Assembly: GCF_029910235.1 (NCBI RefSeq)
Contig: NZ_CP112874.1
Span: 1 to 64,000, forward strand
DNA from: Pseudanabaena galeata CCNP1313
GTDB taxonomy: Bacteria; Cyanobacteriota; Cyanobacteriia; Pseudanabaenales; Pseudanabaenaceae
DNA: 64,000 nucleotides
Direction: 5' to 3'
Both the position numbers and the translations under genes were made by a program. The notes below the pieces were generated by a model, which saw only the letters and a program-made list of their open reading frames with translations, was not told the DNA's origin and did no database searches. Positions 1-8,113 of the stretch are shown one piece after another; position 1 is the stretch's first letter, and every line of letters begins with the position of its first letter.

Positions 1-1476
1 ATGTCTGTTGATATTTCCTTAGAAACTCTCTGGAATCAAGTTCTCGAACTGCTTGAAAGCCAACTTAGCCGTCCAACCTATGAAGGATGGATTAAGACAG
101 TTGTGGCTGATGAGCTTACGGCTGATCGCTTGACTATTCGCACGCCTTCAATTTTTGCTAAAAATTGGCTGCATAAATATTATGTTCAAAATATTACGGA
201 TGCAGTCACGGAAATCCTTGGCTATCCTGTAGAAATTCATATTGAGGCGGCTCCAAGTAGTGAACCACCTACGGGTCAACCTGAGCTAAATCTTAATCTT
301 GATGGTGCTGAGATTAGTCAAGATGGGATGTTGGAAACCGCGATCGCTGCTGAGGCAGTTCACGCCATGGCGGCGGCAATTCCTACCACGCTCAATAATG
401 CCCAAAGTCCTCAGTCATCAGATAGCAATGGTCACGTACCACGTCCTAGCAACCTCAATGCTAAATACAATTTCAATCGTTTTGTAGTTGGTTCCACCAA
501 TCGCATGGCTCATGCGGCGGCGCTTGCCGTGTCCGAGTCCCCTGGGCGTGAATTTAATCCTTTGTTTTTATGCGGTGGTGTGGGCTTAGGCAAGACCCAC
601 CTAATGCAAGCGATCGCCCATTACCGTCTAGAAATCGAACCGAAAGCAAGAATCGCCTATGTATCGACAGAGCAGTTCACCAACGATCTAATTTCGGCAA
701 TTCGCAAAGATAGTATGCAGAGATTTCGGGAACTGTATCGCGAGATCGATATGTTGATAGTTGATGACATTCAATTTATCGAGGGTAAGGAATACACTCA
801 GGAGGAGTTTTTCCATACTTTTAATACGCTTTACGAAACTGGTAAACAAATCGTATTAGCCAGCGATCGCCCACCTGCTCAGATTCCGCGTTTGCAAGAA
901 CGACTTTGTTCACGGTTCTCCATGGGATTGATTGCAGATATTCAAGTTCCCGATTTGGAGACACGCATGGCAATCTTGCAAAAGAAAGCTGAATACGATC
1001 ATCTCAAAATCCCTGCCGATGTCCTCCATTACATCGCCGCTAGCTATACTTCCAACATTCGCGAATTGGAAGGAGCGTTAGTGCGAACTGTTGCTTATAT
1101 CTCGATTTCGGGATTGCCAATGACAGTAGAAAATGTCGCACCAGTTCTCAATCCTCCCAAAGAACCTGTAGAAGTATCTGCCGAGATGGTTTTGAGCGTA
1201 GTTACGGAAATGCTGAATATAGATCTAGCCGATCTGTTAGGAAATTCACGACGCAGAGAAATCAGCCAAGCCCGTCAGTATGTGATGTATCTCATGCGTC
1301 AACACACGAATCTCAGCTTGCCCAAAATTGGTGAAGCGGTAGGCGGCAAAGACCATACAACGGTGATGTATAGTTGCGAAAAGGTCGCTCAGTTGCAATC
1401 AACTGATGGTGATATCGCGCAGTTGTTGAGGCAGTTAAGCGATCGCATCTACCTCGTTGCTCAAACTAAAAATTAA
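1..1476 (+). CDS. dnaA: Chromosomal replication initiator protein DnaA
   Basis: DnaA binds DnaA boxes at oriC, forms an ATP-dependent filament and opens the origin for helicase loading. The 491 residues show domain I (1-80), a low-complexity linker rich in Ala, Ser and Pro (82-150), the AAA+ core with Walker A GGVGLGKT (192-199) and Walker [10 protein letters not shown] (about 254), then domain IV with the DNA-binding signature [14 protein letters not shown] near 450. Length and order are normal for cyanobacteria. The gene begins at base 1, so its promoter and any origin upstream lie outside the window. dnaN does not follow, as is usual in cyanobacteria. A short hairpin follows the stop codon. 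Confidence 0.98.
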   Translation: MSVDISLETLWNQVLELLESQLSRPTYEGWIKTVVADELTADRLTIRTPSIFAKNWLHKYYVQNITDAVTEILGYPVEIHIEAAPSSEPPTGQPELNLNLDGAEISQDGMLETAIAAEAVHAMAAAIPTTLNNAQSPQSSDSNGHVPRPSNLNAKYNFNRFVVGSTNRMAHAAALAVSESPGREFNPLFLCGGVGLGKTHLMQAIAHYRLEIEPKARIAYVSTEQFTNDLISAIRKDSMQRFRELYREIDMLIVDDIQFIEGKEYTQEEFFHTFNTLYETGKQIVLASDRPPAQIPRLQERLCSRFSMGLIADIQVPDLETRMAILQKKAEYDHLKIPADVLHYIAASYTSNIRELEGALVRTVAYISISGLPMTVENVAPVLNPPKEPVEVSAEMVLSVVTEMLNIDLADLLGNSRRREISQARQYVMYLMRQHTNLSLPKIGEAVGGKDHTTVMYSCEKVAQLQSTDGDIAQLLRQLSDRIYLVAQTKN

Positions 1477-1483
1477 CGGAATG

Positions 1484-1502
1484 GACAGCGCTTTGCGCTG
1501 TC
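1484..1502. terminator. Short GC hairpin after dnaA
   Basis: A perfect 8-bp stem (GACAGCGC, loop TTT, GCGCTGTC) starts 7 bases after the dnaA stop. It has no strong T-run, so it is either a weak terminator or a small member of the triloop hairpin family seen all over this window. Confidence 0.5.
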
Positions 1503-1525
1503 TACACTTACCACACTAAAAAACT

Positions 1526-1903
1526 ATGCAGATGATTGATTTTGCCGTAAATGGAACTTTAATGCGAGGACTAGAGTTAAATGGTAACTTGCAGAAGGTT
1601 GGGGCAGTATTTGTAAGAGAAGATGTAACAGCACCTATATATCGGCTTTGGACGATCGCCGATCGCCATCCTGCGATGCTACGAGTTAGCGAAAATGGAC
1701 AAGCGATCGCCTTAGAGATCTGGTCAGTTACTCCCGATGCTTTGGGTGCAATTTTATTGTCTGAGCCTGCTGGTTTATGTATTGGCAAAATTATTTTGTC
1801 TGATGGACAAGAGGTTTTGGGTGTTCTTGGCGAACCATTTTTATGTGAAGGACAAAAGGAAATTACTTCCTATGGTGGCTGGCGAGCTTACACCGCAAGT
1901 TAA
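1526..1903 (+). CDS. Allophanate hydrolase C-terminal-domain-like protein (gamma-glutamylcyclotransferase-like fold)
   Basis: This 125-residue protein resembles the C-terminal domain of allophanate hydrolases of the AtzF type, without the amidase domain. Visible similarities are the opening hydrophobic segment with LMRGLELNGNL, a YRLWTIADRHPAMLRV stretch, a central IALEIWSV strand, and a closing EITSYGGWRAYTAS. In the full enzyme this domain has a gamma-glutamylcyclotransferase-like fold and decarboxylates an intermediate. A free-standing copy could be catalytic or only structural. No urea carboxylase or amidase gene is nearby. It lies 50 bp downstream of dnaA in the same direction, behind a hairpin, so it probably has its own promoter. 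The family call is from memory of motifs, not a search. Confidence 0.65.
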   Translation: MQMIDFAVNGTLMRGLELNGNLQKVGAVFVREDVTAPIYRLWTIADRHPAMLRVSENGQAIALEIWSVTPDALGAILLSEPAGLCIGKIILSDGQEVLGVLGEPFLCEGQKEITSYGGWRAYTAS

Positions 1904-1976
1904 ACCCAAAATCTTTTGGATATGTTAGAAAGCAACTTGTCGTTGCAACGGAACTTACTCTGAGCATCATAGAGAT

Positions 1977-3354
1977 GGGTGCGACCTTGACATAATACGA
2001 AGATTGTAGAACAATGAAAGAATAACGAAGGAGATCAAGAAAGAAAATGTCGGCAAAGTTAATAAGTGTAGAAGGCACAAAAGTAAAAATCGAACTTACA
2101 ATTGAATTGAGTGAATCGATGTTAGATAGTGAAGGTAATATTCAAGAAGGATTGAACGAAGCAGGGTGTATAGCAGCTAAGGAAGCAATGAAACATTTAG
2201 ATACAGATGGTTCAGCAATAAAGCTAGGAGAGAAAACATGGCGAACAAAGGGAGAGGAAGAGAAAGCATATCAAACTCCTTACGGCGAGGTAGTAGTAGC
2301 AAGGCATGTATATCAAAGTGCGGGTGGGGGAAAAACTTATTGCCCCATGGAAAGAAACGCACGAATAGTTGTGACATCAACACCAAAGTTCGCCAAACAA
2401 ATATCATCGAAAATGGCTAATGGGGTAGCAAGAGAAGTACAACGAGATTTGCGTGATAATCATGGGCGTGAGGTAGCAGTATCCTATATTCAGAGATTGA
2501 GCGAAGCGGTTGGCAGCATTGTGCAAGCAAAAGAAGAAAGTGACAATTATGAGCCGCCAGAGATAGATGTCAAGATTGAATCGGTTGGTATAGGGTTAGA
2601 TGGAACCTGTATGCTGATGTGTGAAGATGGCTGGCGAGAAGCTATGGTAGGGACGATATCATTATATGATAGTGAAGGAGAACGTCAGCACACGATCTAT
2701 CTGGGAGCAACACCAGAATATGGTAGGAAGCGATTTTTAGAACGATTAGAGCGAGAAATCAGACAAACAAAAGATCGATATCCTAATGCAACCTATGTAG
2801 GAATTGCTGATGGAGCCGAATCCAACTGGAAATTCTTAAATGAACACACAGAAGAGCAGATCCTCGATTTTTATCATGCTTCAGGTTATTTGGGAATACT
2901 AGCCGAAGTTCTACATCCTAAGCAAATTCCCGAACAAAAAGAATGGCTTAAAAATAGTTGTCATCAACTCAAACATGAAATCGGAAGTGCCGAAAAATTC
3001 TACAACCAGATGGTACTGGCGATGACTGAAAATAAGCTAACCGAAACCATGAGGGAAAAGCTCCAAGCTTCGATTACTTACTTTAACAATCATTTGTGGC
3101 AAATGGACTATGCTCAATTCCAACAGAAAACCTATCCGATTGGCTCTGGTGTGACCGAAGCTGCTTGCAAGACTTTAATAAAGCAACGATTATGTTGCTC
3201 TGGGATGCGTTGGAAGGACAAGGGGGCGAGCATAATTTTGAGTTTAAGAGCTTTAGTTTTAACTTCTACTCGTTGGGAGCAATTCTGGGACAATCTCAAT
3301 CAGTATGGGTTTCCTGCTGCTGTCTAATAATTGTATTGTATTGAGGTCGCACCC
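1977..3354 (+). mobile_element. Complete ISKra4-family insertion sequence with 8-bp target duplication
   Basis: A 1378-bp element bounded by 11-bp perfect inverted repeats, GGGTGCGACCT at 1977-1987 and AGGTCGCACCC at 3344-3354. Direct copies of ATAGAGAT flank it at 1969-1976 and 3355-3362. It encodes one transposase. The intact ends, open reading frame and exact target duplication point to a recent insertion that may still be active. Confidence 0.9.
2047..3327 (+). CDS. ISKra4 family transposase
   Basis: A 426-residue transposase of the ISKra4 type. The N-terminal third is helical and charged. A DDE-type core follows: the GIGLDGTCM segment (about 180-190) carries the first acidic residue, the YVGIADGAESNWKFL segment (about 250-264) the second, and a C-terminal helical segment with TYPIGSGVTEAACKTLIKQR holds the conserved GSG-E motif of this family. 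An ATG start with GGAG-like spacing (AAGGAGATCAAG at about 2028-2039) is well supported. It fills almost all of the element between the inverted repeats. No frameshift is visible. Confidence 0.9.
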   Translation: MSAKLISVEGTKVKIELTIELSESMLDSEGNIQEGLNEAGCIAAKEAMKHLDTDGSAIKLGEKTWRTKGEEEKAYQTPYGEVVVARHVYQSAGGGKTYCPMERNARIVVTSTPKFAKQISSKMANGVAREVQRDLRDNHGREVAVSYIQRLSEAVGSIVQAKEESDNYEPPEIDVKIESVGIGLDGTCMLMCEDGWREAMVGTISLYDSEGERQHTIYLGATPEYGRKRFLERLEREIRQTKDRYPNATYVGIADGAESNWKFLNEHTEEQILDFYHASGYLGILAEVLHPKQIPEQKEWLKNSCHQLKHEIGSAEKFYNQMVLAMTENKLTETMREKLQASITYFNNHLWQMDYAQFQQKTYPIGSGVTEAACKTLIKQRLCCSGMRWKDKGASIILSLRALVLTSTRWEQFWDNLNQYGFPAAV

Positions 3355-3485
3355 ATAGAGATAAACAAAATCAGGACACTTGTGTTCCTATCAAGAAGAC
3401 CCAACGTAAACAAAACTATCTGAACTGTGTGTGGTATCAAGGATTGTCAAAAAGACCTATGAGGAGTCTTGTTCATTGGTTTACC

Positions 3486-3570
3486 AACTAACGGTCTAGT
3501 TGAGCCGCGCAGTCACACTTTGGCTTTTAGAAATAACCTTGATACGGTCGGCTCCAACGCAGTGTTAGCC
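3486..3570 (-). other. attC-like recombination site behind the NADAR gene
   Basis: Read on the minus strand, an 85-bp imperfect palindrome begins 19 bases after the NADAR stop codon. It has the attC architecture: R'' GGCTAAC (3564-3570), L'' GTTGGAGCC (3550-3558), a variable middle, L' GGCTCAAC (3499-3506), R' GTTAGTT (3486-3492). L'' and L' pair perfectly except for one extra G in L'', matching the extrahelical base that marks the recombinogenic strand of integron attC sites. R'' and R' each differ from the consensus (RYYYAAC, GTTRRRY) at one position. Its orientation relative to the gene is that of an integron cassette. No integrase gene lies in the window. Confidence 0.6.
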
Positions 3571-3589
3571 ATCCGACTGCAAGAGCTAA

Positions 3590-4567
3590 CTAATTGATTA
3601 AAGTTAATTGAGATTCTGCAATGTACCGAACTGGTTTAGAAAGTTTTCTAACTTTACCAAGCTCAACCGCTCGATCTAACCACTTACGCATTATCTTCAA
3701 ATCAGTGTTCTCGAAAATCTTAACTAACTCTTTATCGGTGCGTTCGGTTTTCAAGCTACCTATTATGTATGGCATCATAATTTGAGAAGCATCATATTTT
3801 TGGTGTTCGGATTCAATAGGCTCAGCACTCACATGGCTATTTATGCTATTTTTTCCGTTAAAATCAGACTCAAGCATAGGAGCATCTGGCAAAACGACTT
3901 CTGAATCAGGTTGGTTATTTACCTTGTTAAAGTCCAGTAAATCCCTGTAATTGTCTAGATGATATTCACTATTTGCTGAAACTGAGCTAATTTCTTGTCC
4001 ATACAACAAAAAATTTTGAATTGGAAGAGGCTTTACAATTGTTTCGGAAGTAATTTCTCCAGTCTTTATTTGTTCTCTTACTTGCATTAACAAACGTCCA
4101 AGCACATTAGCACCAGTAAGAATTTCTTCGTCCTCTGGTTTAGCACCCCAAAAATCATCTTTCCTTGAATCTTCAACAATTGGCAAATCTCCTGTCTCTA
4201 GTAGAAGCTCACTAAATTTCTCCCAATTTTGAACAAGTTTTACCTGCAAACACCAACGCATTACTTTTGTTCGGACTATATCCCAGTCAACACGAGAATT
4301 ATCTCGGTAAGGCTTGCTTTTCATTTTTGCTGTCATGGGACTCCGTTCAGCAATGATTAGTCTTTGGACTTCAGGTAGATGAGGGAAACGACAAGCTTGA
4401 TAGAGTGCCTCAGAGGTCAAAATCTTGACTCCGTTAACATTTAACAGGTATCCACCTGCCATGTTAGACAACCCACCGAATTTTTCAGCAGTCTTACGAA
4501 AAGTAATGCATTCTAGCCTATTGTATGTTCTTGATTCAGGAAGCTTTGCTACTGCTAGCATCTTCAA
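3590..4567 (-). CDS. NADAR N-glycosidase with C-terminal winged-helix domain
   Basis: Residues 18-168 form a NADAR (YbiA/DUF1768) domain. Landmarks are FGGLSNMA (30-37), SEALYQACRF (52-61), the DDFWGAKP motif (137-144) and NVLGRLLMQVR (154-164). NADAR proteins cleave N-glycosidic bonds of ribosylated small molecules, and some family members remove ADP-ribose from guanine. A low-complexity linker (170-258) leads to a predicted winged helix (262-316, with DKELVKIFE and VRKLSKPVRY) like the C-terminal domain of DprA, probably for DNA binding or oligomerisation. The ATG overlaps the stop of the upstream PRTase-like gene by 4 bp (ATGA), so the two are translationally coupled. An attC-like site follows the stop. 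The actual substrate is unknown. Confidence 0.85.
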   Translation of the reverse strand: MKMLAVAKLPESRTYNRLECITFRKTAEKFGGLSNMAGGYLLNVNGVKILTSEALYQACRFPHLPEVQRLIIAERSPMTAKMKSKPYRDNSRVDWDIVRTKVMRWCLQVKLVQNWEKFSELLLETGDLPIVEDSRKDDFWGAKPEDEEILTGANVLGRLLMQVREQIKTGEITSETIVKPLPIQNFLLYGQEISSVSANSEYHLDNYRDLLDFNKVNNQPDSEVVLPDAPMLESDFNGKNSINSHVSAEPIESEHQKYDASQIMMPYIIGSLKTERTDKELVKIFENTDLKIMRKWLDRAVELGKVRKLSKPVRYIAESQLTLIN

Positions 4568-5640
4568 AACTCCTCCAATTCAGGAATTGGCGTGATGTTA
4601 ACTGTCCGAGGAAACAGGGGATACCAAGCACTTAATGGGTAAGCTTTACTGGGATCACCCCACCATAATGCCAGTGGGCAGTTATTTGCGATATTACGAT
4701 ATGTTATCAGAATTGCCCCAAATCCTAAAGACTCCAAATAGTCATATCCTAATGGTCGCATACTACTGTTCGGGCTTCTAGGTAGTGAAACAATGTATGC
4801 GCCAGCCTTCAAGAATGCGTACTCAATCACTTCACGGGCAGCAGGTGAAGAAAAAATACTGTCCTGAGTTGGCATATTATTAGGACGAAATAAAGGCGGG
4901 AAAGATTGATTAGACTTTTGAAGTCGCTGATTATTTACTGCATGAATATATTGATCGACAAATTGATCACCAGAGATTTCATGAGACCAGAAGCAATCAA
5001 ATCTTGACGGAATCCGTCGTGAGTTGTGAAATTCATACCATTTCCAAAAATGTACTGAAATATTTCTTAGATGTGCTTGCTCCTCAATTTTTCTTTTTGA
5101 ATACTCAAACCCTTCTGTATGATGTGCAAAAAATATTATGTGTAAAGTTGTTCCATGTATGGCTTTTGGCAACCAAGAAATAATGTCACGTCGCACCCTA
5201 TTGCCAGAATATAAGCAATCATCAAAATAAATATAAGCAATTGGACTTCTACCACAGTCTTTAATCTCAATTCCATATAGTCTTTGAAGAAGCGAATCGC
5301 AAATGCTCAATAAATCGTTTTGACTACTACCTTTTGTTTGGATTTTCAGAAATTTTGTATTTGGCAATTTTTTGGCAGGCTCTGCCCCAAGTAGTCTTTC
5401 GGAAATTAACGCTCTATGAATAAAGACTTGAGCCTTTTCATGGGAAATATAGTAGGTTTTCAGAATACGATCTATCTGCTCAAGGATCACCATTTGAGCA
5501 TTGTCGTCACAACCAAACTTGTCAAACTGAGTTACCCATCTATTCACATGACTTGGATTAATAGTGGGGATCTCGCCCTGTCGATAATCAGCGATTGTTG
5601 TTGTGATTGATTGGAGTAAAGCTTCACGCTGGTTAGTCAT
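4564..5640 (-). CDS. Phosphoribosyltransferase-like protein (PRTase-CE type)
   Basis: This 358-residue protein has a helical N-terminal region (1-90) and a Rossmann-like core with IAYIYFDDCLYSGNR (134-148). That is the type I phosphoribosyltransferase PRPP-loop pattern: hydrophobic strand, Asp140-Asp141, Ser145-Gly146. The C-terminal region ends in the motif YRNIANNCPLALWWGDP (314-330), which I recall from uncharacterised proteins in prokaryotic conflict islands. It is the first gene of a two-gene unit with the NADAR gene, overlapping by 4 bp. A PRTase would make or break a base-ribose-5-phosphate bond with PRPP, and NADAR breaks N-glycosidic bonds, so the pair could act on the same kind of nucleotide adduct. 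That link is inference. The family name PRTase-CE is recalled, not searched. Confidence 0.7.
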   Translation of the reverse strand: MTNQREALLQSITTTIADYRQGEIPTINPSHVNRWVTQFDKFGCDDNAQMVILEQIDRILKTYYISHEKAQVFIHRALISERLLGAEPAKKLPNTKFLKIQTKGSSQNDLLSICDSLLQRLYGIEIKDCGRSPIAYIYFDDCLYSGNRVRRDIISWLPKAIHGTTLHIIFFAHHTEGFEYSKRKIEEQAHLRNISVHFWKWYEFHNSRRIPSRFDCFWSHEISGDQFVDQYIHAVNNQRLQKSNQSFPPLFRPNNMPTQDSIFSSPAAREVIEYAFLKAGAYIVSLPRSPNSSMRPLGYDYLESLGFGAILITYRNIANNCPLALWWGDPSKAYPLSAWYPLFPRTVNITPIPELEEF

Positions 5641-5716
5641 ACTGGCATAAGACCGTAGCTAATTATTCTCTGTTGCCAGCCACTTTACAATACCGTTGCC
5701 ACAAGTAACTAAAGGA

Positions 5717-5900
5717 GGGCTAACTATGTATTAGCCAGAATTTTTCTGTCTAATATGACTATATGGTGATTAGGCTGAAAGTCAAGTTTCTGGCTAATCA
5801 CCCTAATAGGGATGTTATACAGAAAAATTCTGGCTAATTACTCTATATAGTGCATTATACAGAAAAATTCTGGCTAATTATCTAAAGAGCGTGTTAGCCC
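5717..5900. repeat. 184-bp nested inverted repeat upstream of the PRTase-NADAR operon
   Basis: The outer arms are GGGCTAAC (5717-5724) and GTTAGCCC (5893-5900). Inside them, TTAGCCAGAATTTTTCTGT at 5731-5749 faces its complement at 5815-5877, where a 26-bp unit occurs twice in direct orientation (5815-5840 and 5855-5880). A second inner pair is GGTGATTAG (5765-5773) against CTAATCACC (5794-5802). It resembles a MITE or a decayed attC site. The rest of the 362-bp gap 5641-6002 shows nothing more; a promoter for the operon must lie within it. Confidence 0.75.
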
Positions 5901-6002
5901 GACGATATCATGTATTATTTAGGTTAGTTACTTCATAATTACATTCGTTATTCATCTCAATCGTGGCGGTAAGGGCGTGATTAGTCCGCTTGAGCGACTT
6001 CT

Positions 6003-7682
6003 CTAAAAAACTGGCAACTGCAAACAAGAAGGATATTCCGCACCATGAAAAATTTGCTGTGTTGCCTCTACAAAGTCACAGACTGTTGCCTCTGACGGCA
6101 ACTTTTGTGTATTTGAATGTCGCTCGATCGCAGGAAAAGCCGAACTTGTGATCGCAACACCAATCCGATGCCCTTGAGCAAAATTCTGACAGGTGGGACG
6201 CAACTTAATCCGATATTCATTCACCACATCAGATTCAATCCATTCAGGCTCAGTCCATGATTTACGGAACTTAGCGCGTAAAACACCCATCGACACTAGC
6301 ATTTGCTTACCATCGGGATAAATATCTAAGAGCTTAATCACCCAATCCGTATCAGGAGCAGTAGTAGCCGCATAAAGAATAAATTCGGGAATACCTGCGA
6401 TCGCTATCTCTTCATCCAGTTCTGCACTCTCATAAACCAATGCATCCCAACGATGATGCACATGACGCTGATCATAGAATCCATAGGGTGTAGCAGGATT
6501 GGGATTACGCGGATCGTAGACGTAGATATCGGGTAATTGATGATTGATGATTGGGGGGTGGTCGCTTAGTTGTTTTTGGGAAGAGAGATAGAATACTTTT
6601 GTGCGAGTATCTTTTGGGAATTCTGGTAAATCTAGCCAGTGATTTTTGCCCATAAAAAACATTTGAACGGGAGCGCGATCGCAGATTCCATTCTCAATTC
6701 CTTTTAACCAAAAATCAAACCAATCCACTTGCAATTGATCAATTTTAGAAACAGCCGCTTCACCAAAATCAATCTCACCGACTTTCGGTAGCCAAGGCAT
6801 ATGCTGCCAAGGTGCAACTACTAAATGCTGCGGTTTCGTAGTTGCGGATTTCGCTTGGTGATAGGTGTTAATCGTCGCCTCAATAAAAATATCTGCCCAT
6901 CCCGCAATGTGTAAAGCAGGTAAATCATAGCGATCAAAATAACTGAGAGGATTTAGCTGTTGCCAATATTGATCATCAGCTTGCTGATTCCCAATCCAAT
7001 CAAAAAAGAATTGACCAAAATCTCCAAAAGACTCATTCTTAAATAATTCTATTTCACTTAATGGCACTGTCTCTAACCATTTAGAGAACTGCTTTTGGGC
7101 TGCAAACAGGTTGGTTGCTTGTGGTTCTTTTTTTAAATACCATGCTCGATTTTGAGCTAGCTGTAAAGCCCAGCCTAAGTCAAAGTCCAGACAAAGCGCA
7201 CCACCAAAATAAAACCAACCGTGATACAAGTCCGCCGTTGCCATAGTCGGACAGATTGTAACTAGTCCTTCAGGCTGTTGCACAGCAGCTTGGAATTGGG
7301 TTACCCCCTGATAGGAAAATCCATACATTCCTACCTTGCCACTACTGCCTTCTAGTTCCTTTGCACACCATTCCACTGTGTCAAATCCATCATCATATTC
7401 GCTAACAAATGGATAGAATTCACCCTCAGAAGTGCCACAACCACGCACATCTTGGATCACGACAATATAGCCTTGGCTGGCATACCAACTAGGATGAGCA
7501 TAGGTACAACTAGAAGCGATCGCTCGACCATAGGGCAAGCGCATCAATAGCACGGGCAAAGGCGTGTCAACATTTTTGGGTCGATAAATGTCAGCCGTCA
7601 AGTTAATGCGATCACGCATGGGGATCTTGACTTGACGCTGAACATTAACTTGAGAATGGAATGAAGTTAATTTAGGAGGCAT
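6003..7682 (-). CDS. CocE/NonD family alpha/beta hydrolase (X-Pro dipeptidyl-peptidase S15-like)
   Basis: 559 residues, the usual length for the CocE/NonD family. The N-terminal S15-type alpha/beta hydrolase domain has LMRLPYGR, the VVIQDVRGCGTSEGEF oxyanion region (74-89), and the nucleophile elbow GFSYQG with Ser123. The acid is probably the Asp of LHIAGWADIF and the base the His of VAPWQHMPW. The last 200 residues form the jelly-roll C-terminal domain common to cocaine esterase and X-Pro dipeptidyl peptidases (DTDWVIKLLDIYPDG). Substrates in cyanobacteria are unknown; esters or amides are likely. There is no signal peptide, so it should be cytoplasmic. A 61-residue gene ends 9 bp upstream in the same direction, which suggests co-transcription. 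Confidence 0.9.
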   Translation of the reverse strand: MPPKLTSFHSQVNVQRQVKIPMRDRINLTADIYRPKNVDTPLPVLLMRLPYGRAIASSCTYAHPSWYASQGYIVVIQDVRGCGTSEGEFYPFVSEYDDGFDTVEWCAKELEGSSGKVGMYGFSYQGVTQFQAAVQQPEGLVTICPTMATADLYHGWFYFGGALCLDFDLGWALQLAQNRAWYLKKEPQATNLFAAQKQFSKWLETVPLSEIELFKNESFGDFGQFFFDWIGNQQADDQYWQQLNPLSYFDRYDLPALHIAGWADIFIEATINTYHQAKSATTKPQHLVVAPWQHMPWLPKVGEIDFGEAAVSKIDQLQVDWFDFWLKGIENGICDRAPVQMFFMGKNHWLDLPEFPKDTRTKVFYLSSQKQLSDHPPIINHQLPDIYVYDPRNPNPATPYGFYDQRHVHHRWDALVYESAELDEEIAIAGIPEFILYAATTAPDTDWVIKLLDIYPDGKQMLVSMGVLRAKFRKSWTEPEWIESDVVNEYRIKLRPTCQNFAQGHRIGVAITSSAFPAIERHSNTQKLPSEATVCDFVEATQQIFHGAEYPSCLQLPVF

Positions 7683-7691
7683 AAGGATATT

Positions 7692-7877
7692 CTAGTCCTG
7701 TTGCCAATCAGGGAAGATCTTTCTGATTTCAATCAAGAGATCATCAAGTTCTTCTAAAGCTTGGATCACATCGATGCTCAAGCTGCCCAAATTATCTTTG
7801 AGAGACAACTGCACCAATAATTCACGCTTGCTAGCGATCACCACAAATCTTTCTTTTAGAGCTTCAGGAGTAGACAT
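7692..7877 (-). CDS. Small helical protein of unknown function
   Basis: 61 residues, mostly amphipathic helix, with a leucine- and acid-rich centre (IQALEELDDLLIEIRKIF). I do not recognise a family. It sits 9 bp upstream of the CocE-like hydrolase on the same strand, and the arrangement favours a real gene over a chance ORF. No Cys motif, signal peptide or membrane segment is visible. Confidence 0.6.
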   Translation of the reverse strand: MSTPEALKERFVVIASKRELLVQLSLKDNLGSLSIDVIQALEELDDLLIEIRKIFPDWQQD

Positions 7878-7922
7878 ATCTTAGGTAGTAGTGAGTTGTT
7901 TTGGCTTGGATTTAAGTAATAT

Positions 7923-8073
7923 CTGATGTTACGTGGAAGTTTCTAAGACCCTCACCCCTAGCCCCTCTCCCAAAGGGCGAGGGGAACAAGAATTTTCTGG
8001 ATTTTGCTCCCCCTCTCCTCTCTGGGAGAGGGGGCTGGGGGGTGAGGGCAATCTTTATTCCACGCAACATCAG
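7923..8073. repeat. MITE-like element with 16-bp terminal inverted repeats
   Basis: The termini are CTGATGTTACGTGGAA (7923-7938) and TTCCACGCAACATCAG (8058-8073), with one mismatch. The interior is a second, GC-rich inverted repeat: CCCTCACCCCTAGCCCC (from 7949) against GGGGCTGGGGGGTGAGGG (8031-8048). A related GC-rich core recurs at 50554-50634. It has no coding capacity and lies between corA and the 61-residue gene. Confidence 0.75.
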
Positions 8074-8113
8074 TAATATTTTAGCCCAAAAGCTATAGTC
8101 CCTAATTCTGAAC

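Noticed and set aside
1-2000. Replication origin near dnaA
   Set aside because: No cluster of DnaA boxes is visible downstream of dnaA, and the upstream side is outside the window.
5815-5880. Two 26-bp direct repeats spaced by 14 bp, as in a tiny CRISPR
   Set aside because: Only two copies, the spacer is too short, and there are no cas genes; the units belong to an inverted repeat.
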